NCBI GenBank assembly: GCA_031401675.1
Contig: JANNRR010000198.1
Location: forward strand, 8,584-72,583
Source of the DNA: JANNRR01 sp031401675
Lineage (GTDB): Bacteria; Pseudomonadota; Alphaproteobacteria; Rhodobacterales; Rhodobacteraceae
Length of the DNA: 64,000 bases
Direction: 5' to 3'
Numbering within the stretch: position 1 is the first letter of the stretch; each line of letters begins with the position of its first letter. Made by a program: the position numbers and the translations under genes. Below, piece after piece: positions 35,391 to 43,540 of the stretch. The notes under the pieces are model-generated. The model was not told the origin of the DNA. It did no database searches and was given only the letters and a program-made list of their open reading frames with translations.

Positions 35391-36047
35391 ATGGCACGAT
35401 TGCGGGTGGCAAGCTTTTCGATCTCTGCCGACGGCTATGGCGCCGGGGTGGAACAAAGCCTGTCTGACCCGATGGGCAAGGGCGGCATGGCGTTGCATGG
35501 TTGGGCTTTCCCCACCCGGACTCTTCGCACAATGTTCGGGCAGGAGGGCGGCGAGACCGGTATCGATGATGTCTTTGCCAGCCGCGGCTTTGACAACATC
35601 GGCTCGTGGATTCTGGGGCGCAACATGTTTGGCCCGGAGCGTGGGCCATGGCCCGACAGCGGCTGGCAGGGGTGGTGGGGCGACAATCCCCCCTATCACT
35701 GCGATGTGTTCGTCTTGACCAACCACCGCCGCGACCCTTTGGCGATGGCCGGGGGAACCACCTTTCATTTCGTCACCAATGGGATCGAGGCGGCATTGCA
35801 ACGTGCCTTTGCGGCAGCGGCGGGCCGCGATGTGCGGTTGGGCGGCGGCGTCGCTACGGTGCGGGTCTATCTTCAGGCAGGTCTGGTCGACGAGATGCAT
35901 CTGGCGCAGGCGCCCCTGCTGTTGGGGCGGGGCGAGAGCCTGTTTGCCGGGCTCGATCTTGCAGGACTGGGTTACACCGTGACGGAGGCGGCAGCAACGG
36001 CGGCGGCTACGCATCTGATCGTCCGGCGCGCAGAAGTCGGAGGATGA
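35391..36047 (+). CDS. Dihydrofolate reductase family protein (RibD C-terminal-like)
   Basis: A 218-residue protein with the DHFR/RibD-C fold. It begins MARLRVASFSISADGYGAGV. FVLTNHRRDPLAMAGGTTFHFV lies at about 106-127, and DVRLGGGVATVRVYLQAGLVDE contains the GGG-type NADPH loop. DEMHLAQAPLLLGRGESLFAGL is the family C-terminus. These are NADPH-dependent reductases of undefined substrate, not the housekeeping folA. GGGGA before the ATG at 35391 supports the start; an in-frame ATG lies two codons upstream. It is convergent with the alcohol dehydrogenase gene. Confidence 0.85.
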   Translation: MARLRVASFSISADGYGAGVEQSLSDPMGKGGMALHGWAFPTRTLRTMFGQEGGETGIDDVFASRGFDNIGSWILGRNMFGPERGPWPDSGWQGWWGDNPPYHCDVFVLTNHRRDPLAMAGGTTFHFVTNGIEAALQRAFAAAAGRDVRLGGGVATVRVYLQAGLVDEMHLAQAPLLLGRGESLFAGLDLAGLGYTVTEAAATAAATHLIVRRAEVGG

Positions 36048-36081
36048 GACCTTAGGCGGCGGTTGCTTGGGTGGCTGCAAT

Positions 36082-37065
36082 TTACCCTGGCGTCTGATCG
36101 AAGGTGATCACCGTATTTCCGCGCTTGTGGCCGCTGTCGGCCAGTTCATGCGCCTCGGCGATACGATCAAACGGAAAGGTTGCGCCGATGTGCGGGCGCA
36201 GTGCGCCCGTGGCGGCAAGCCCAGCCAGCAGGCGCAGATCCTCGGGCGGCTCGGTGCCCATGCCGGCGATCACCCTGACCCCGGTGCGGCGCGAATGCCA
36301 GCCTGCGGTCAACTGGTAACCAAGCGAGGCCACGACAAGGCAGAGCCTGCCCCCCATTGCCAGCACATCGCGGCAATTTTCGGCGGTTGCACCGCCGATG
36401 CAATCCACGATCACGTCATAGCGTAGACCTTGCCGGCGGAAGTCCTTGGCGCGGTAGTCGATTACTCTTTCGGCACCAAGATCGTGCACCAGATCAGCAT
36501 TGGCCGCAGAACAGATGCCCGTGACCCTTGCCCCGAAATGCCGGGCCAGTTGCACGGTCGCGGCCCCGACGGCACCGGACGCCCCGATCACCAGGACGCT
36601 TTCACCCGCTGCCAGTCTGGCGCGGTCGCGCAGATAGTACAGGGCGGTCAGCGCGCCAAACGGCAACGCCGCAGCCTCGGCCATGCTGAGGCCATCGGGA
36701 AGCGGGATCAGGCGTCCGGCCTTGACCGCGACAAATTCGGCATGGGCGCGCATGGCAAAACCGGTGGTCGCCAGCACACGGTCGCCGATCTTGTGCGTGG
36801 TGACGCCGGGGCCGACCTCGGTCACCTCGCCCGCCACGCTGATGCCGAGGATCGGCTGGCGCGGACCGCCGAGGCCGAGCACCAGACGCAGGATCAGGCC
36901 GTAGCCGGGGGGCATGTTGGCCGCCCTGATCCGCGCATCCCCGGAACTGACCGACGTGGCGCGTTGGCGGACAATGACCTGACCGGGTCTGGCCTTGGGC
37001 GCGGGAACCTGCCGGATCTGGACCACGTCGGGCGGGCCATAGCGGGTGACAATTGCGGCTTGCAT
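36082..37065 (-). CDS. NAD(P)-dependent quinone-oxidoreductase/alcohol-dehydrogenase-like protein
   Basis: A 327-residue medium-chain dehydrogenase. MQAAIVTRYGPPDVVQIRQV starts the GroES-like domain; VLVIGASGAVGAATVQLARHFGA (about 155-177) is the NADPH Rossmann motif. The catalytic and structural zinc cysteines of classical alcohol dehydrogenases are absent, which places it with zinc-free quinone or enone reductases. AAGGAAG precedes the ATG. It is the last gene of a four-gene leftward operon (membrane protein, XRE regulator, DUF2306 protein, this gene), following the DUF2306 gene by 23 nt. Confidence 0.87.
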   Translation of the reverse strand: MQAAIVTRYGPPDVVQIRQVPAPKARPGQVIVRQRATSVSSGDARIRAANMPPGYGLILRLVLGLGGPRQPILGISVAGEVTEVGPGVTTHKIGDRVLATTGFAMRAHAEFVAVKAGRLIPLPDGLSMAEAAALPFGALTALYYLRDRARLAAGESVLVIGASGAVGAATVQLARHFGARVTGICSAANADLVHDLGAERVIDYRAKDFRRQGLRYDVIVDCIGGATAENCRDVLAMGGRLCLVVASLGYQLTAGWHSRRTGVRVIAGMGTEPPEDLRLLAGLAATGALRPHIGATFPFDRIAEAHELADSGHKRGNTVITFDQTPG

Positions 37066-37088
37066 CGGACTTCCTTTGGATCGAGGGG

Positions 37089-37766
37089 TTATGGGCGAAG
37101 CGGCATTGGGTGCGGCAATCGGGCAGACAGGCTCCGCTGCCCACCCCGGCGCAGCAGCACTTCGGCAACAGCAAGGTTGATCGCCCAGCCAGAGATAAAC
37201 ACCAGATCGAGGAAGAGCCCCTCTGGCGGGCCAAACAGCAGGAAAACCGGCAGCAGCATCACGGTTTGCGTAGCCGCCCCCAGCGTGATGGCATAGGAGC
37301 GCATCATCCAGACCCGGTGCCGAGCGACATCCCTGCGCCGGATCGCCGCAATGCCAAGAGCCAGCATGCACAAGTATATCAGAGCCATTCCGTTCTGTGC
37401 AGTATCATACAGCCAGCTGTCCGGCTGCGCTGTGGCGCTGAAATTCATCCACAGGCCGGAAAGGGCGAAATACACGCCTGCCGCCAGCAGAACCCGCCCG
37501 GCCCAGCGGTGCCAGCCGGGAAAGGTGCGGCGCAATCGGGCAGAGAATTGCGCGAAGCCCAGCATCAGCATGGCGCTGCCGCCGATGATGTGGCCGGTCA
37601 CGGCGACAGGGTAGCTGGCGCGGCGGATTACATCGGCGGGCTCGGTCATTGTATCAGTTGTGCCCTGATACATGGCGTTCAGGATCATTCCGCCAATCAT
37701 GACAGGGATCAGCGCCAGCCCGAACAAGGCAATGCGGGGCAGGCCTGCGAACAGGGTGCGGATCAT
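37089..37766 (-). CDS. DUF2306 multi-pass membrane protein
   Basis: A 225-residue inner-membrane protein with about six helices, e.g. IALFGLALIPVMIGGMIL and IIGGSAMLMLGFAQF. FPGWHRWAGRVLLAAG and RHRVWMMRSYAITLGA are typical DUF2306 stretches with conserved histidines and arginines that might bind a cofactor. Function is unknown. AGAGGAAAC precedes the ATG at 37766; upstream in-frame ATGs fall within the XRE gene. It is flanked by a regulator and a reductase in one operon, suggesting a redox or stress-related membrane role. Confidence 0.82.
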   Translation of the reverse strand: MIRTLFAGLPRIALFGLALIPVMIGGMILNAMYQGTTDTMTEPADVIRRASYPVAVTGHIIGGSAMLMLGFAQFSARLRRTFPGWHRWAGRVLLAAGVYFALSGLWMNFSATAQPDSWLYDTAQNGMALIYLCMLALGIAAIRRRDVARHRVWMMRSYAITLGAATQTVMLLPVFLLFGPPEGLFLDLVFISGWAINLAVAEVLLRRGGQRSLSARLPHPMPLRP

Positions 37767-37785
37767 TGTGAGTTTCCTCTGATAT

Positions 37786-38007
37786 CTATTCCGGATCGGC
37801 CTTAAAGGCGAAAACCTCATCCAGCGGTTTGTTGAAGGCACGCGCAATCAGAAAAGCCAGTTCCAGCGTCGGCGAATATTTTGCATTCTCGATCGCCACG
37901 ATGGTTTGCCGGGTCACGCCGACTATCTCGGCCAGGTCTTTTTGCGTCATCTCATCCGCATCAAAGCGCAACCGGCGAATTTTATTGGCGATGTGCATGC
38001 GGGCCAT
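37786..38007 (-). CDS. Small XRE-family transcriptional regulator
   Basis: A 73-residue single-domain helix-turn-helix protein: MTQKDLAEIVGVTRQTIVAI holds the HTH and ENAKYSPTLELAFLIARAF the rest of the Cro/CI fold, like YozG-type regulators. Proteins of this kind are usually encoded next to a small membrane protein and repress their own operon. Here the membrane protein precedes it by 12 nt. The AT-rich region 38473-38570 upstream of the operon is the likely operator location. Confidence 0.88.
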   Translation of the reverse strand: MARMHIANKIRRLRFDADEMTQKDLAEIVGVTRQTIVAIENAKYSPTLELAFLIARAFNKPLDEVFAFKADPE

Positions 38008-38019
38008 TTCGAATCCGGG

Positions 38020-38472
38020 TCATAAGCTGCCGAACCGATACAGCGCCAGTTTCGTGATATCCCCGGCCAGCCCGCCAAGTGCAAAGGCGGCGAACATGAT
38101 GTTGAGCCCGGTCACCACTGGCCAAGCCAGCGCCAGCGCGCCGACGCCGATCAGAAAACCGACGCTTGCGGCCACCATCGTTACCCGCATCCCCCAACCC
38201 CGGATCATCCGGTCGCGTTCGTCGACCAGGTCGGAGGGATCTTTCTCACCCGTAATGATCGCGGTGGCGATGACGACAAGGATCATTACCACAATGGTAA
38301 AGCCGATGCCTGCCACGATCAGCCAGACCACCGCCCGCGCCCAGTTGACGACGGCATCGGGGCCGGAAAGCCGACCGTCAGCCGCCATGCCATTGAGGTG
38401 GATCACGTAGTAGGCCAGCACGAAAAGGCTGCTGACGATGGCAGTGATGGTGTTGCGTTCTTCGGCGGACAT
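38020..38472 (-). CDS. Four-helix inner-membrane protein of unknown function
   Basis: A 150-residue protein with four hydrophobic segments: ITAIVSSLFVLAYYVIHL, AVVWLIVAGIGFTIVVMILV, MRVTMVAASVGFLIGVGALA and LNIMFAAFALGGLAGDIT. Between helices 2 and 3 a charged cytoplasmic loop reads EKDPSDLVDERDRMIRGWG, a pattern seen in small membrane proteins paired with XRE regulators. It is the first gene of the operon. No enzyme motif is visible. Confidence 0.75.
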   Translation of the reverse strand: MSAEERNTITAIVSSLFVLAYYVIHLNGMAADGRLSGPDAVVNWARAVVWLIVAGIGFTIVVMILVVIATAIITGEKDPSDLVDERDRMIRGWGMRVTMVAASVGFLIGVGALALAWPVVTGLNIMFAAFALGGLAGDITKLALYRFGSL

Positions 38473-38711
38473 GGGGACCTAAGCTGCTTTCAATGGCGGA
38501 GAGTCTGGTAACTTGGACTATGTGTATGATATTCTGTATATGGAGTCTAGTATTCTTTACACTGTGAATGGAAGGCGCGACCGAATCCCCCGGACCCATG
38601 CGCTGTCTGATCCCGGGAGTACCGAAGCGGAACAGCACTTTGACCTTGCGACACTTGCCCTGCGGCCTGGCGCAGCACCGGGGCGGAGAGTGGGCATGGG
38701 CGACGGAAATC

Positions 38712-38863
38712 ATCACCTGGGGCGGCTGGGACGGGTATGAACCGGACAAGGTGGCGGCGCTGTTTGCCGGGATGCAGCGCGCCGAGGGAATGGCGGTGGA
38801 GGACACTGACATGCTGACCTGTTTCGCCGATGTTGCGAAACTGCAAATCCATGTTCTGATCGA
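38712..38863 (+). pseudogene. Fragment duplicating the 5' part of the ThuA gene
   Basis: About 150 nt that match codons near the start of the intact ThuA gene (40457-40607) at roughly 87 percent of positions by eye (about 19 differences). It encodes ITWGGWDGYEPDKVAALFAG and so on, then loses similarity after the equivalent of residue 54. No start codon context or remaining domain is present. The surrounding 140-codon open frame is therefore not a real gene. Confidence 0.75.
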
Positions 38864-39044
38864 CACGCCCGGCCGGATCATCGAAGGGCAGCGAGGCCCC
38901 CGGAGCGGCTTGGTGGGTCTCTCCTGGGGCCGGACCGGCGACAGCGGGGAACTGCCGCCCGATCAGACGGTTGCCCGGATCGCGCGGTAATCCACGTGGC
39001 TGTAGTATCGCGCGGATTTCTGGCGAAAATCGGGGTGTGGGCGT

Positions 39045-39725
39045 TCAGCCCCGAATGATCTTCAGCGCCACCAGCGGCGACCCGCCGTTCATGAACAGCC
39101 GGAGCCAGATCGGCATCAAGTGCTCGGTGCCGCGCGCGCCGGCAATATCGCCAAGATCAACGATGCTGGTCCAGCCGAATTCCTTTTGCGCCAATGCGGC
39201 AACGGTGGCTTTGGCGTCGGGCGAGTTGCCGGCGATCAGCAGGTCGGGCTCGCCGGGGATCAGGGACGGCTGCACCATCACCGAGGCCGAGATGGTGTTG
39301 AAGGCCTTGACCACCAGGGCCGTCGGGAAGGCCTTCTGAATCTCCTCGCCAACGCTGCTGTGCACGCTCAACTCGGGCTTCAGGAACGGTGGCATCCCGC
39401 GCGAAAAATCGAGCGGATTGGAGACATCGATCAGCACCTTGCCAGCCAGATTGGCAACCCCGACGGCCGTCAGCGCGTCGATCGACACCAGGCCAGAGGT
39501 GACATTGAACACGATCTCGCCGTGCGCGCCGGCTTGGGCCATGGTGCCGATCCCGCCATGCGTGCGCGCCTGCCATTCCGCCAGCGGCGCGGCATAGTTG
39601 CGCGGCTTTGCCAGTTCCTCGGCATTCACGGCGCGTATTCCGATCATCACATCATGGCCATTGGCCAGCAGCTTTTCCGCCAGCGTCTGGCCAACCACGC
39701 CGCCACCGATCATCGCTATTTTCAT
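39045..39725 (-). CDS. NADPH-dependent F420-reductase-like dinucleotide-binding protein
   Basis: A 226-residue protein. MKIAMIGGGVVGQTLAEKLLANGHDVMIG is the Rossmann start, followed by GKVLIDVSNPLDFSRGMPPF and ALVVKAFNTISASVM, hallmarks of the NADP oxidoreductase, coenzyme F420-dependent family. Many bacterial members do not use F420 and their substrates are unknown. It is divergent from a TetR regulator gene across 71 nt that carries two palindromic sites, so it is very likely the regulator's target. Confidence 0.87.
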   Translation of the reverse strand: MKIAMIGGGVVGQTLAEKLLANGHDVMIGIRAVNAEELAKPRNYAAPLAEWQARTHGGIGTMAQAGAHGEIVFNVTSGLVSIDALTAVGVANLAGKVLIDVSNPLDFSRGMPPFLKPELSVHSSVGEEIQKAFPTALVVKAFNTISASVMVQPSLIPGEPDLLIAGNSPDAKATVAALAQKEFGWTSIVDLGDIAGARGTEHLMPIWLRLFMNGGSPLVALKIIRG

Positions 39726-39741
39726 CTCTCGCCCCCCGCGC

Positions 39742-39765
39742 TATAGACAGACAGGTTCGTCTGCT
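39742..39765. promoter_or_regulatory. Second, imperfect TetR-type site
   Basis: TATAGACAGACAGGTTCGTC region with CAGAC-N6-GTCTG symmetry and a TATAGACAG half identical to that of the site at 39778. It overlaps the expected promoter of the leftward oxidoreductase gene. Confidence 0.5.
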
Positions 39766-39777
39766 TTGTAGAAGTAA

Positions 39778-39797
39778 TACAGACAGGTCTGTCTATA
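39778..39797. promoter_or_regulatory. TetR operator overlapping the regulator's start codon
   Basis: A 20-bp palindrome, TACAGACAG-GT-CTGTCTATA, with one mismatch between halves. Its last base is the A of the TetR ATG. Together with the related site at 39742 it fits autorepression and control of the divergent gene. Confidence 0.7.
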
Positions 39798-40390
39798 TGT
39801 CAAGCGAGAATCCCGAAGCCAGTCTGCCGGGTGATCTTCTACCCGATCCGCGACCGGATCCGCGTTCGGCGCGCGACAGAATCCTTGCCGTGGCGGGGCC
39901 GCTGTTCTACCGCGAAGGCTATCGCGGCGTCGGCGTCGATCGGGTGATCGCCGAGGCTGGTGTGGCCAAGGCTACGTTCTACAGGCATTTTCCCGCGAAA
40001 GATGATCTGATCATCGCCTGCATCGATCGCGCCGAAGTGCTGATCCAGACCGGCGAGCCGGAGACCTGGGGAGCAACGCCGCTGAGCGATCATGCCATGG
40101 CGATGATCCGGGTGGCGCGGCAGCCGTTCTGCATGGGCTGTGCGTTTCAGGGTTCGGCGGCCGAATACGGTGCGATGTCGCATCCGGTTCATGCCGCCGC
40201 GCGCGCGGTCAAGGCCCGGGTTCTGGCCGATCTGGTGGCGCGGGCGCGGGCGCAGGGGCTGGCCGACCCCGAGGCCGCGGGGCGGCGGGTTTTCCTGTTT
40301 CTGGAGGGAGTGTGGTCGGCGGTGCGCATGTTCGGCCCCGAAGCGCCGCTGGCGGACGTCGAGGCCGACCTGCGCCGCCTGATCGGCTGA
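39797..40390 (+). CDS. TetR/AcrR family transcriptional regulator
   Basis: A 197-residue repressor. The start at 39797 (MSSENPEASLPGD) is preferred; a longer frame upstream crosses the divergent gene. The HTH reads SARDRILAVAGPLFYREGYR GVGVDRVIAEAGVAKATFYRHFPAK (residues about 24-68). The C-terminal ligand domain contains FCMGCAFQGSAAEYG with two cysteines, a feature of regulators sensing electrophiles or thiol-reactive compounds; that sensing role is inference. It likely controls the divergent oxidoreductase and itself, and possibly the ThuA gene 54 nt downstream. Confidence 0.9.
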   Translation: MSSENPEASLPGDLLPDPRPDPRSARDRILAVAGPLFYREGYRGVGVDRVIAEAGVAKATFYRHFPAKDDLIIACIDRAEVLIQTGEPETWGATPLSDHAMAMIRVARQPFCMGCAFQGSAAEYGAMSHPVHAAARAVKARVLADLVARARAQGLADPEAAGRRVFLFLEGVWSAVRMFGPEAPLADVEADLRRLIG

Positions 40391-40444
40391 TCTTGACCTT
40401 TGCCGCCGCACATCGCAGGAGTGGGCGAAGTGGTTGGAGGGACG

Positions 40445-41101
40445 ATGACCAAGGCATTGATCACCTGGGGCGGCTGGGACGGGCACGAGCCGGACAAGGT
40501 GGCGGCGCTGTTTGCCGCGATGTTGCGCGCCGAGGGAATGGCAGTGGAAGTCACCGACACGCTGGCCTGTTTCGACGATGTTGCGAAACTACAAGGCTTT
40601 GATCTGATCGTCCCGGTCTGGACCATGAGCGAGATCGGCAAGGAACAGGCGCTGAACGCCTGTGCCGTTGTTGCCGGGGGTGTGGGCATCGCCGGCTGCC
40701 ACGGCGGCATGTGCGATGCCTTCCGCACCAATGTCGACTGGCAATTCATGACCGGCAGCCAGTGGGTGGCCCATCCGGGCAATGACGGGGTCGATTACCG
40801 CGTGCGGATGGTATCCGATGATCCGCTGGTGGCGGGCATCGGCGATTTCGATGTGGTCAGCGAACAGTATTACCTGCATGTCGATCCGGGGGTAAAGGTG
40901 CTGGCCGTCACCGATTTTCCGCTGGTCGAAGGGCCGCATACTCCCAATGGCTCCGTTGCGATGCCGGTGGTCTATACCAAGCTCTACGGCAAAGGCCGGG
41001 TCTATTACAACGCTCTTGGCCATCATGCCAATGTGATCGACCATGGTGCGCCCCTGGAGATGCTGCGGCGTGGGATGCTGTGGGCCGCACGCAAAGGTTG
41101 A
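40445..41101 (+). CDS. ThuA-like (trehalose utilisation) domain protein
   Basis: A 218-residue glutamine-amidotransferase-like protein. It starts MTKALITWGGWDGHEPDKVA after GGAGGG. GVGIAGCHGGMCDAFRTNVDW holds the nucleophile-elbow-like cysteine region, and VYTKLYGKGRVYYNALGHHAN is the family C-terminal motif. ThuA of rhizobia acts in 3-keto-disaccharide metabolism, but most family members have unclear roles. A degenerate copy of its first 50 codons lies 1.7 kb upstream. Confidence 0.88.
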   Translation: MTKALITWGGWDGHEPDKVAALFAAMLRAEGMAVEVTDTLACFDDVAKLQGFDLIVPVWTMSEIGKEQALNACAVVAGGVGIAGCHGGMCDAFRTNVDWQFMTGSQWVAHPGNDGVDYRVRMVSDDPLVAGIGDFDVVSEQYYLHVDPGVKVLAVTDFPLVEGPHTPNGSVAMPVVYTKLYGKGRVYYNALGHHANVIDHGAPLEMLRRGMLWAARKG

Positions 41102-41234
41102 GGGGCGGGGAATACCTGTGAATTGCCCGCGAAAAGGCAGGGTTGACCAAAGATTCATCTTTTGCTTTTGACGATTCGCGCAGAACATTACGGCTGCCGC
41201 GCTGGGCGGCGGGGATTATCTTTGGGGGATTGAG

Positions 41235-43337
41235 ATGGCCGATGTTGTCAGCAACGCCACTTTGGATGGCGTGAATGCCTTTACAGTTCTGGGTCAGACG
41301 TTCAACTGGAGCGGGACGAAGTTCCTGGGCATCGCCAATGTCCCCTGGACTGATGTGCCTCCGACAGCACTTTCAAATCTGACACTTGCAGGTGCGGGCT
41401 GGCGACTTGCCTCGTTGCGTCTGGGCGGTAATGCCCAGGAGATCAATATTCTGGATACTGCAGGCAGCCCAGGCAATGTGATCGAATACCTGCTCTTTGA
41501 CGGCTTTGGCACCGTCAGCCTGACCAACAGTCAAATCCGGCACATCCGGACCGGTGACTTTGGCAGCATGATCACGCTTGGCAGTCAAAGCACCCATTCG
41601 ATCGTAGGTGGCGCCGGCAACGACACCGTTGTGGGCGGCAGCGGCTCCATCGGTGCCTTGCAACTGGATCAAGGCAACAATGTCTTCAATGGCGGTGCCG
41701 GGTTCATCGGTTACATTTCTGCCAATGACGGCAATGATACTGTGATCCTGGAGGCCAGTGCCGACCAGATCAGCCTTGGCGCAGGCAACAACAAGGTCAC
41801 CACCGGCGGGGGGTTTGTTGGTTCCATCACGATGTATTCCAACGCCCCGGATGTGAATACCATCACCATCGGTGCCGGCGGAGTGCGCAGCATCGGGGTC
41901 AGCAACGGACGTGACCGGGTGACTCTGCAAAATGGCGCGCATGTCGAGCAGATGCAGCTTGGCAGTGGTAACGACACGCTGATCCTGCAGGGGACCTCCA
42001 GCGTCGAGCAAGCCGTGATCGGCAACGGTATCAACGTCGTCTCGGTCGGGGCGGGCAACATAGACGCTCTGACCTCCTATGGTGACAAGGATACGGTGAC
42101 GTTGACCACCGGGTCTATTCAGTCGCTGGCGATGGGGGCGGGCAACAATGTGCTGAAGGTCGGGGCAGGGGATGTGCAGACCGTGCTGGCCTATCAGGGC
42201 AATGATACGGTCACCGTCGGCAATGGTGGCCAAATCGGCACGGCCAACCTGAGCGACGGGAACAACGTCGTGACACTGACGGGCAATGCGCAGATCGGCC
42301 TGCTGATCTGCTCGAACGGCGATGATACGGTGACGCTGAACGGCAGTTCCCGGATTCTGATGCTGAAGCTCGATCAAGGCAACAACACCGTCACGACCAC
42401 TGGTGGCACCGGCAATATCGAAAGCTACTACTCCTTCGGCGGCAACAACACGCTGAACATCGGCAATGGCGGGATTCAGCAGATCGTGCTGTCTGGCGAT
42501 GGTGGGGTGCATTCCATAACGGCGTTGGGTTTTGTCGGGTCGCTTCAGGTCTATGACAATGCCACAACCACCGCGAATATCTTGGGCGGAGCGATCAACG
42601 TTTCCACCTCGACCGGGGATGACGTGATCACCACCGGCGGGGGTTACATTGCCCATATTTCCACTTGGGACGGCGACGATACCGTGGTGATGGGGCTTGG
42701 CGGAGGCGCGATTGTCCGGCTGGGCAATGGTGACGATGTCATCAAGCTCAACGACCTCACCAATGCCGGTGGCATCGTCATCTGGGGCGGCAACGGAGTT
42801 GATATCGCTGATTTCAGCCTTCCCGGTGTCTCCGTCACGCTCTCGCTCAATCTGGGCAGCACCTGGCAGGCAGCGCCGGGGGGACTAATCAGCCTGAATT
42901 TTCTGGAAAGCCTGGTTGGCAGCGGCCTGGCGGATTCGCTCGAAGGCGATCTGGGGGTCAACGTGCTGACCGGCGGGTTGGGCGGCGATACGCTGACCGG
43001 CCTGGGCGGCAATGATACGCTGATCGGCGGCGGCGGCGGTGACACGTTGCTCGGCGGCAACGGGATCGACTTGCTGCGCGGCGGAGGGCAGGGCGATACG
43101 CTGACCGGTGGCGGCTCGCGGGATCTGTTCGAGTTCCGCCCGAACGAAGGTGCCGACCGCATTACCGATTTTGCCGTGGGCACCGATCTGATCGATTTCA
43201 TCGGCACCACGGTTCTGACGGACATCACTTTCGTTACGGTGGGCGCCGCGGTGCGGCTGACGGTCGGGACCACATCGGTGCTTGTCGATAACGTCACGCT
43301 GGTCCAGATGCAGGACGCGGCCAATTTCCTGTTCTGA
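41235..43337 (+). CDS. Large repeat-containing RTX-type secreted protein
   Basis: A 700-residue acidic protein without an N-terminal signal peptide. Residues 1-110 form an unknown head. From about 115 to 510 run roughly 20-residue repeats of the type xxGNDTVTVxxGGxIxxLxL, rich in G, N, D and T, predicted to build a long parallel beta-solenoid. Residues about 560-625 are standard RTX nonapeptides (GGLGGDTLTGLGGNDTLIGG). The end DLFEFRPNEGADRITDF to AANFLF is a type I secretion C-terminus. It is a single-gene unit. It may be an extracellular or surface-attached protein; no catalytic motif is seen. Confidence 0.88.
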   Translation: MADVVSNATLDGVNAFTVLGQTFNWSGTKFLGIANVPWTDVPPTALSNLTLAGAGWRLASLRLGGNAQEINILDTAGSPGNVIEYLLFDGFGTVSLTNSQIRHIRTGDFGSMITLGSQSTHSIVGGAGNDTVVGGSGSIGALQLDQGNNVFNGGAGFIGYISANDGNDTVILEASADQISLGAGNNKVTTGGGFVGSITMYSNAPDVNTITIGAGGVRSIGVSNGRDRVTLQNGAHVEQMQLGSGNDTLILQGTSSVEQAVIGNGINVVSVGAGNIDALTSYGDKDTVTLTTGSIQSLAMGAGNNVLKVGAGDVQTVLAYQGNDTVTVGNGGQIGTANLSDGNNVVTLTGNAQIGLLICSNGDDTVTLNGSSRILMLKLDQGNNTVTTTGGTGNIESYYSFGGNNTLNIGNGGIQQIVLSGDGGVHSITALGFVGSLQVYDNATTTANILGGAINVSTSTGDDVITTGGGYIAHISTWDGDDTVVMGLGGGAIVRLGNGDDVIKLNDLTNAGGIVIWGGNGVDIADFSLPGVSVTLSLNLGSTWQAAPGGLISLNFLESLVGSGLADSLEGDLGVNVLTGGLGGDTLTGLGGNDTLIGGGGGDTLLGGNGIDLLRGGGQGDTLTGGGSRDLFEFRPNEGADRITDFAVGTDLIDFIGTTVLTDITFVTVGAAVRLTVGTTSVLVDNVTLVQMQDAANFLF

Positions 43338-43540
43338 CGCTGCGGGTCAGGTCGGAACATGCGGCCCCCCGGCAAAGTGGATTGGCGTGGACGGTGATCG
43401 GGTGGTCTGCGCCAGAGCGGCGACCGGACGGCCTGCGGTCGGGCCCGGCAAGGCCGGTCGGTCCCGCCGGCAACTGCCGACAAGGCCCCGTCGGGACAAG
43501 CGCCGGGCAGGACAACGATGCCCCGAGAACCGGCGGGCTG

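Noticed and set aside
38568..38990. 140-codon plus-strand frame containing a ThuA-like segment
   Set aside because: Only about 50 codons resemble ThuA, starting in the middle of the frame; the flanks do not, so it is treated as a gene fragment.
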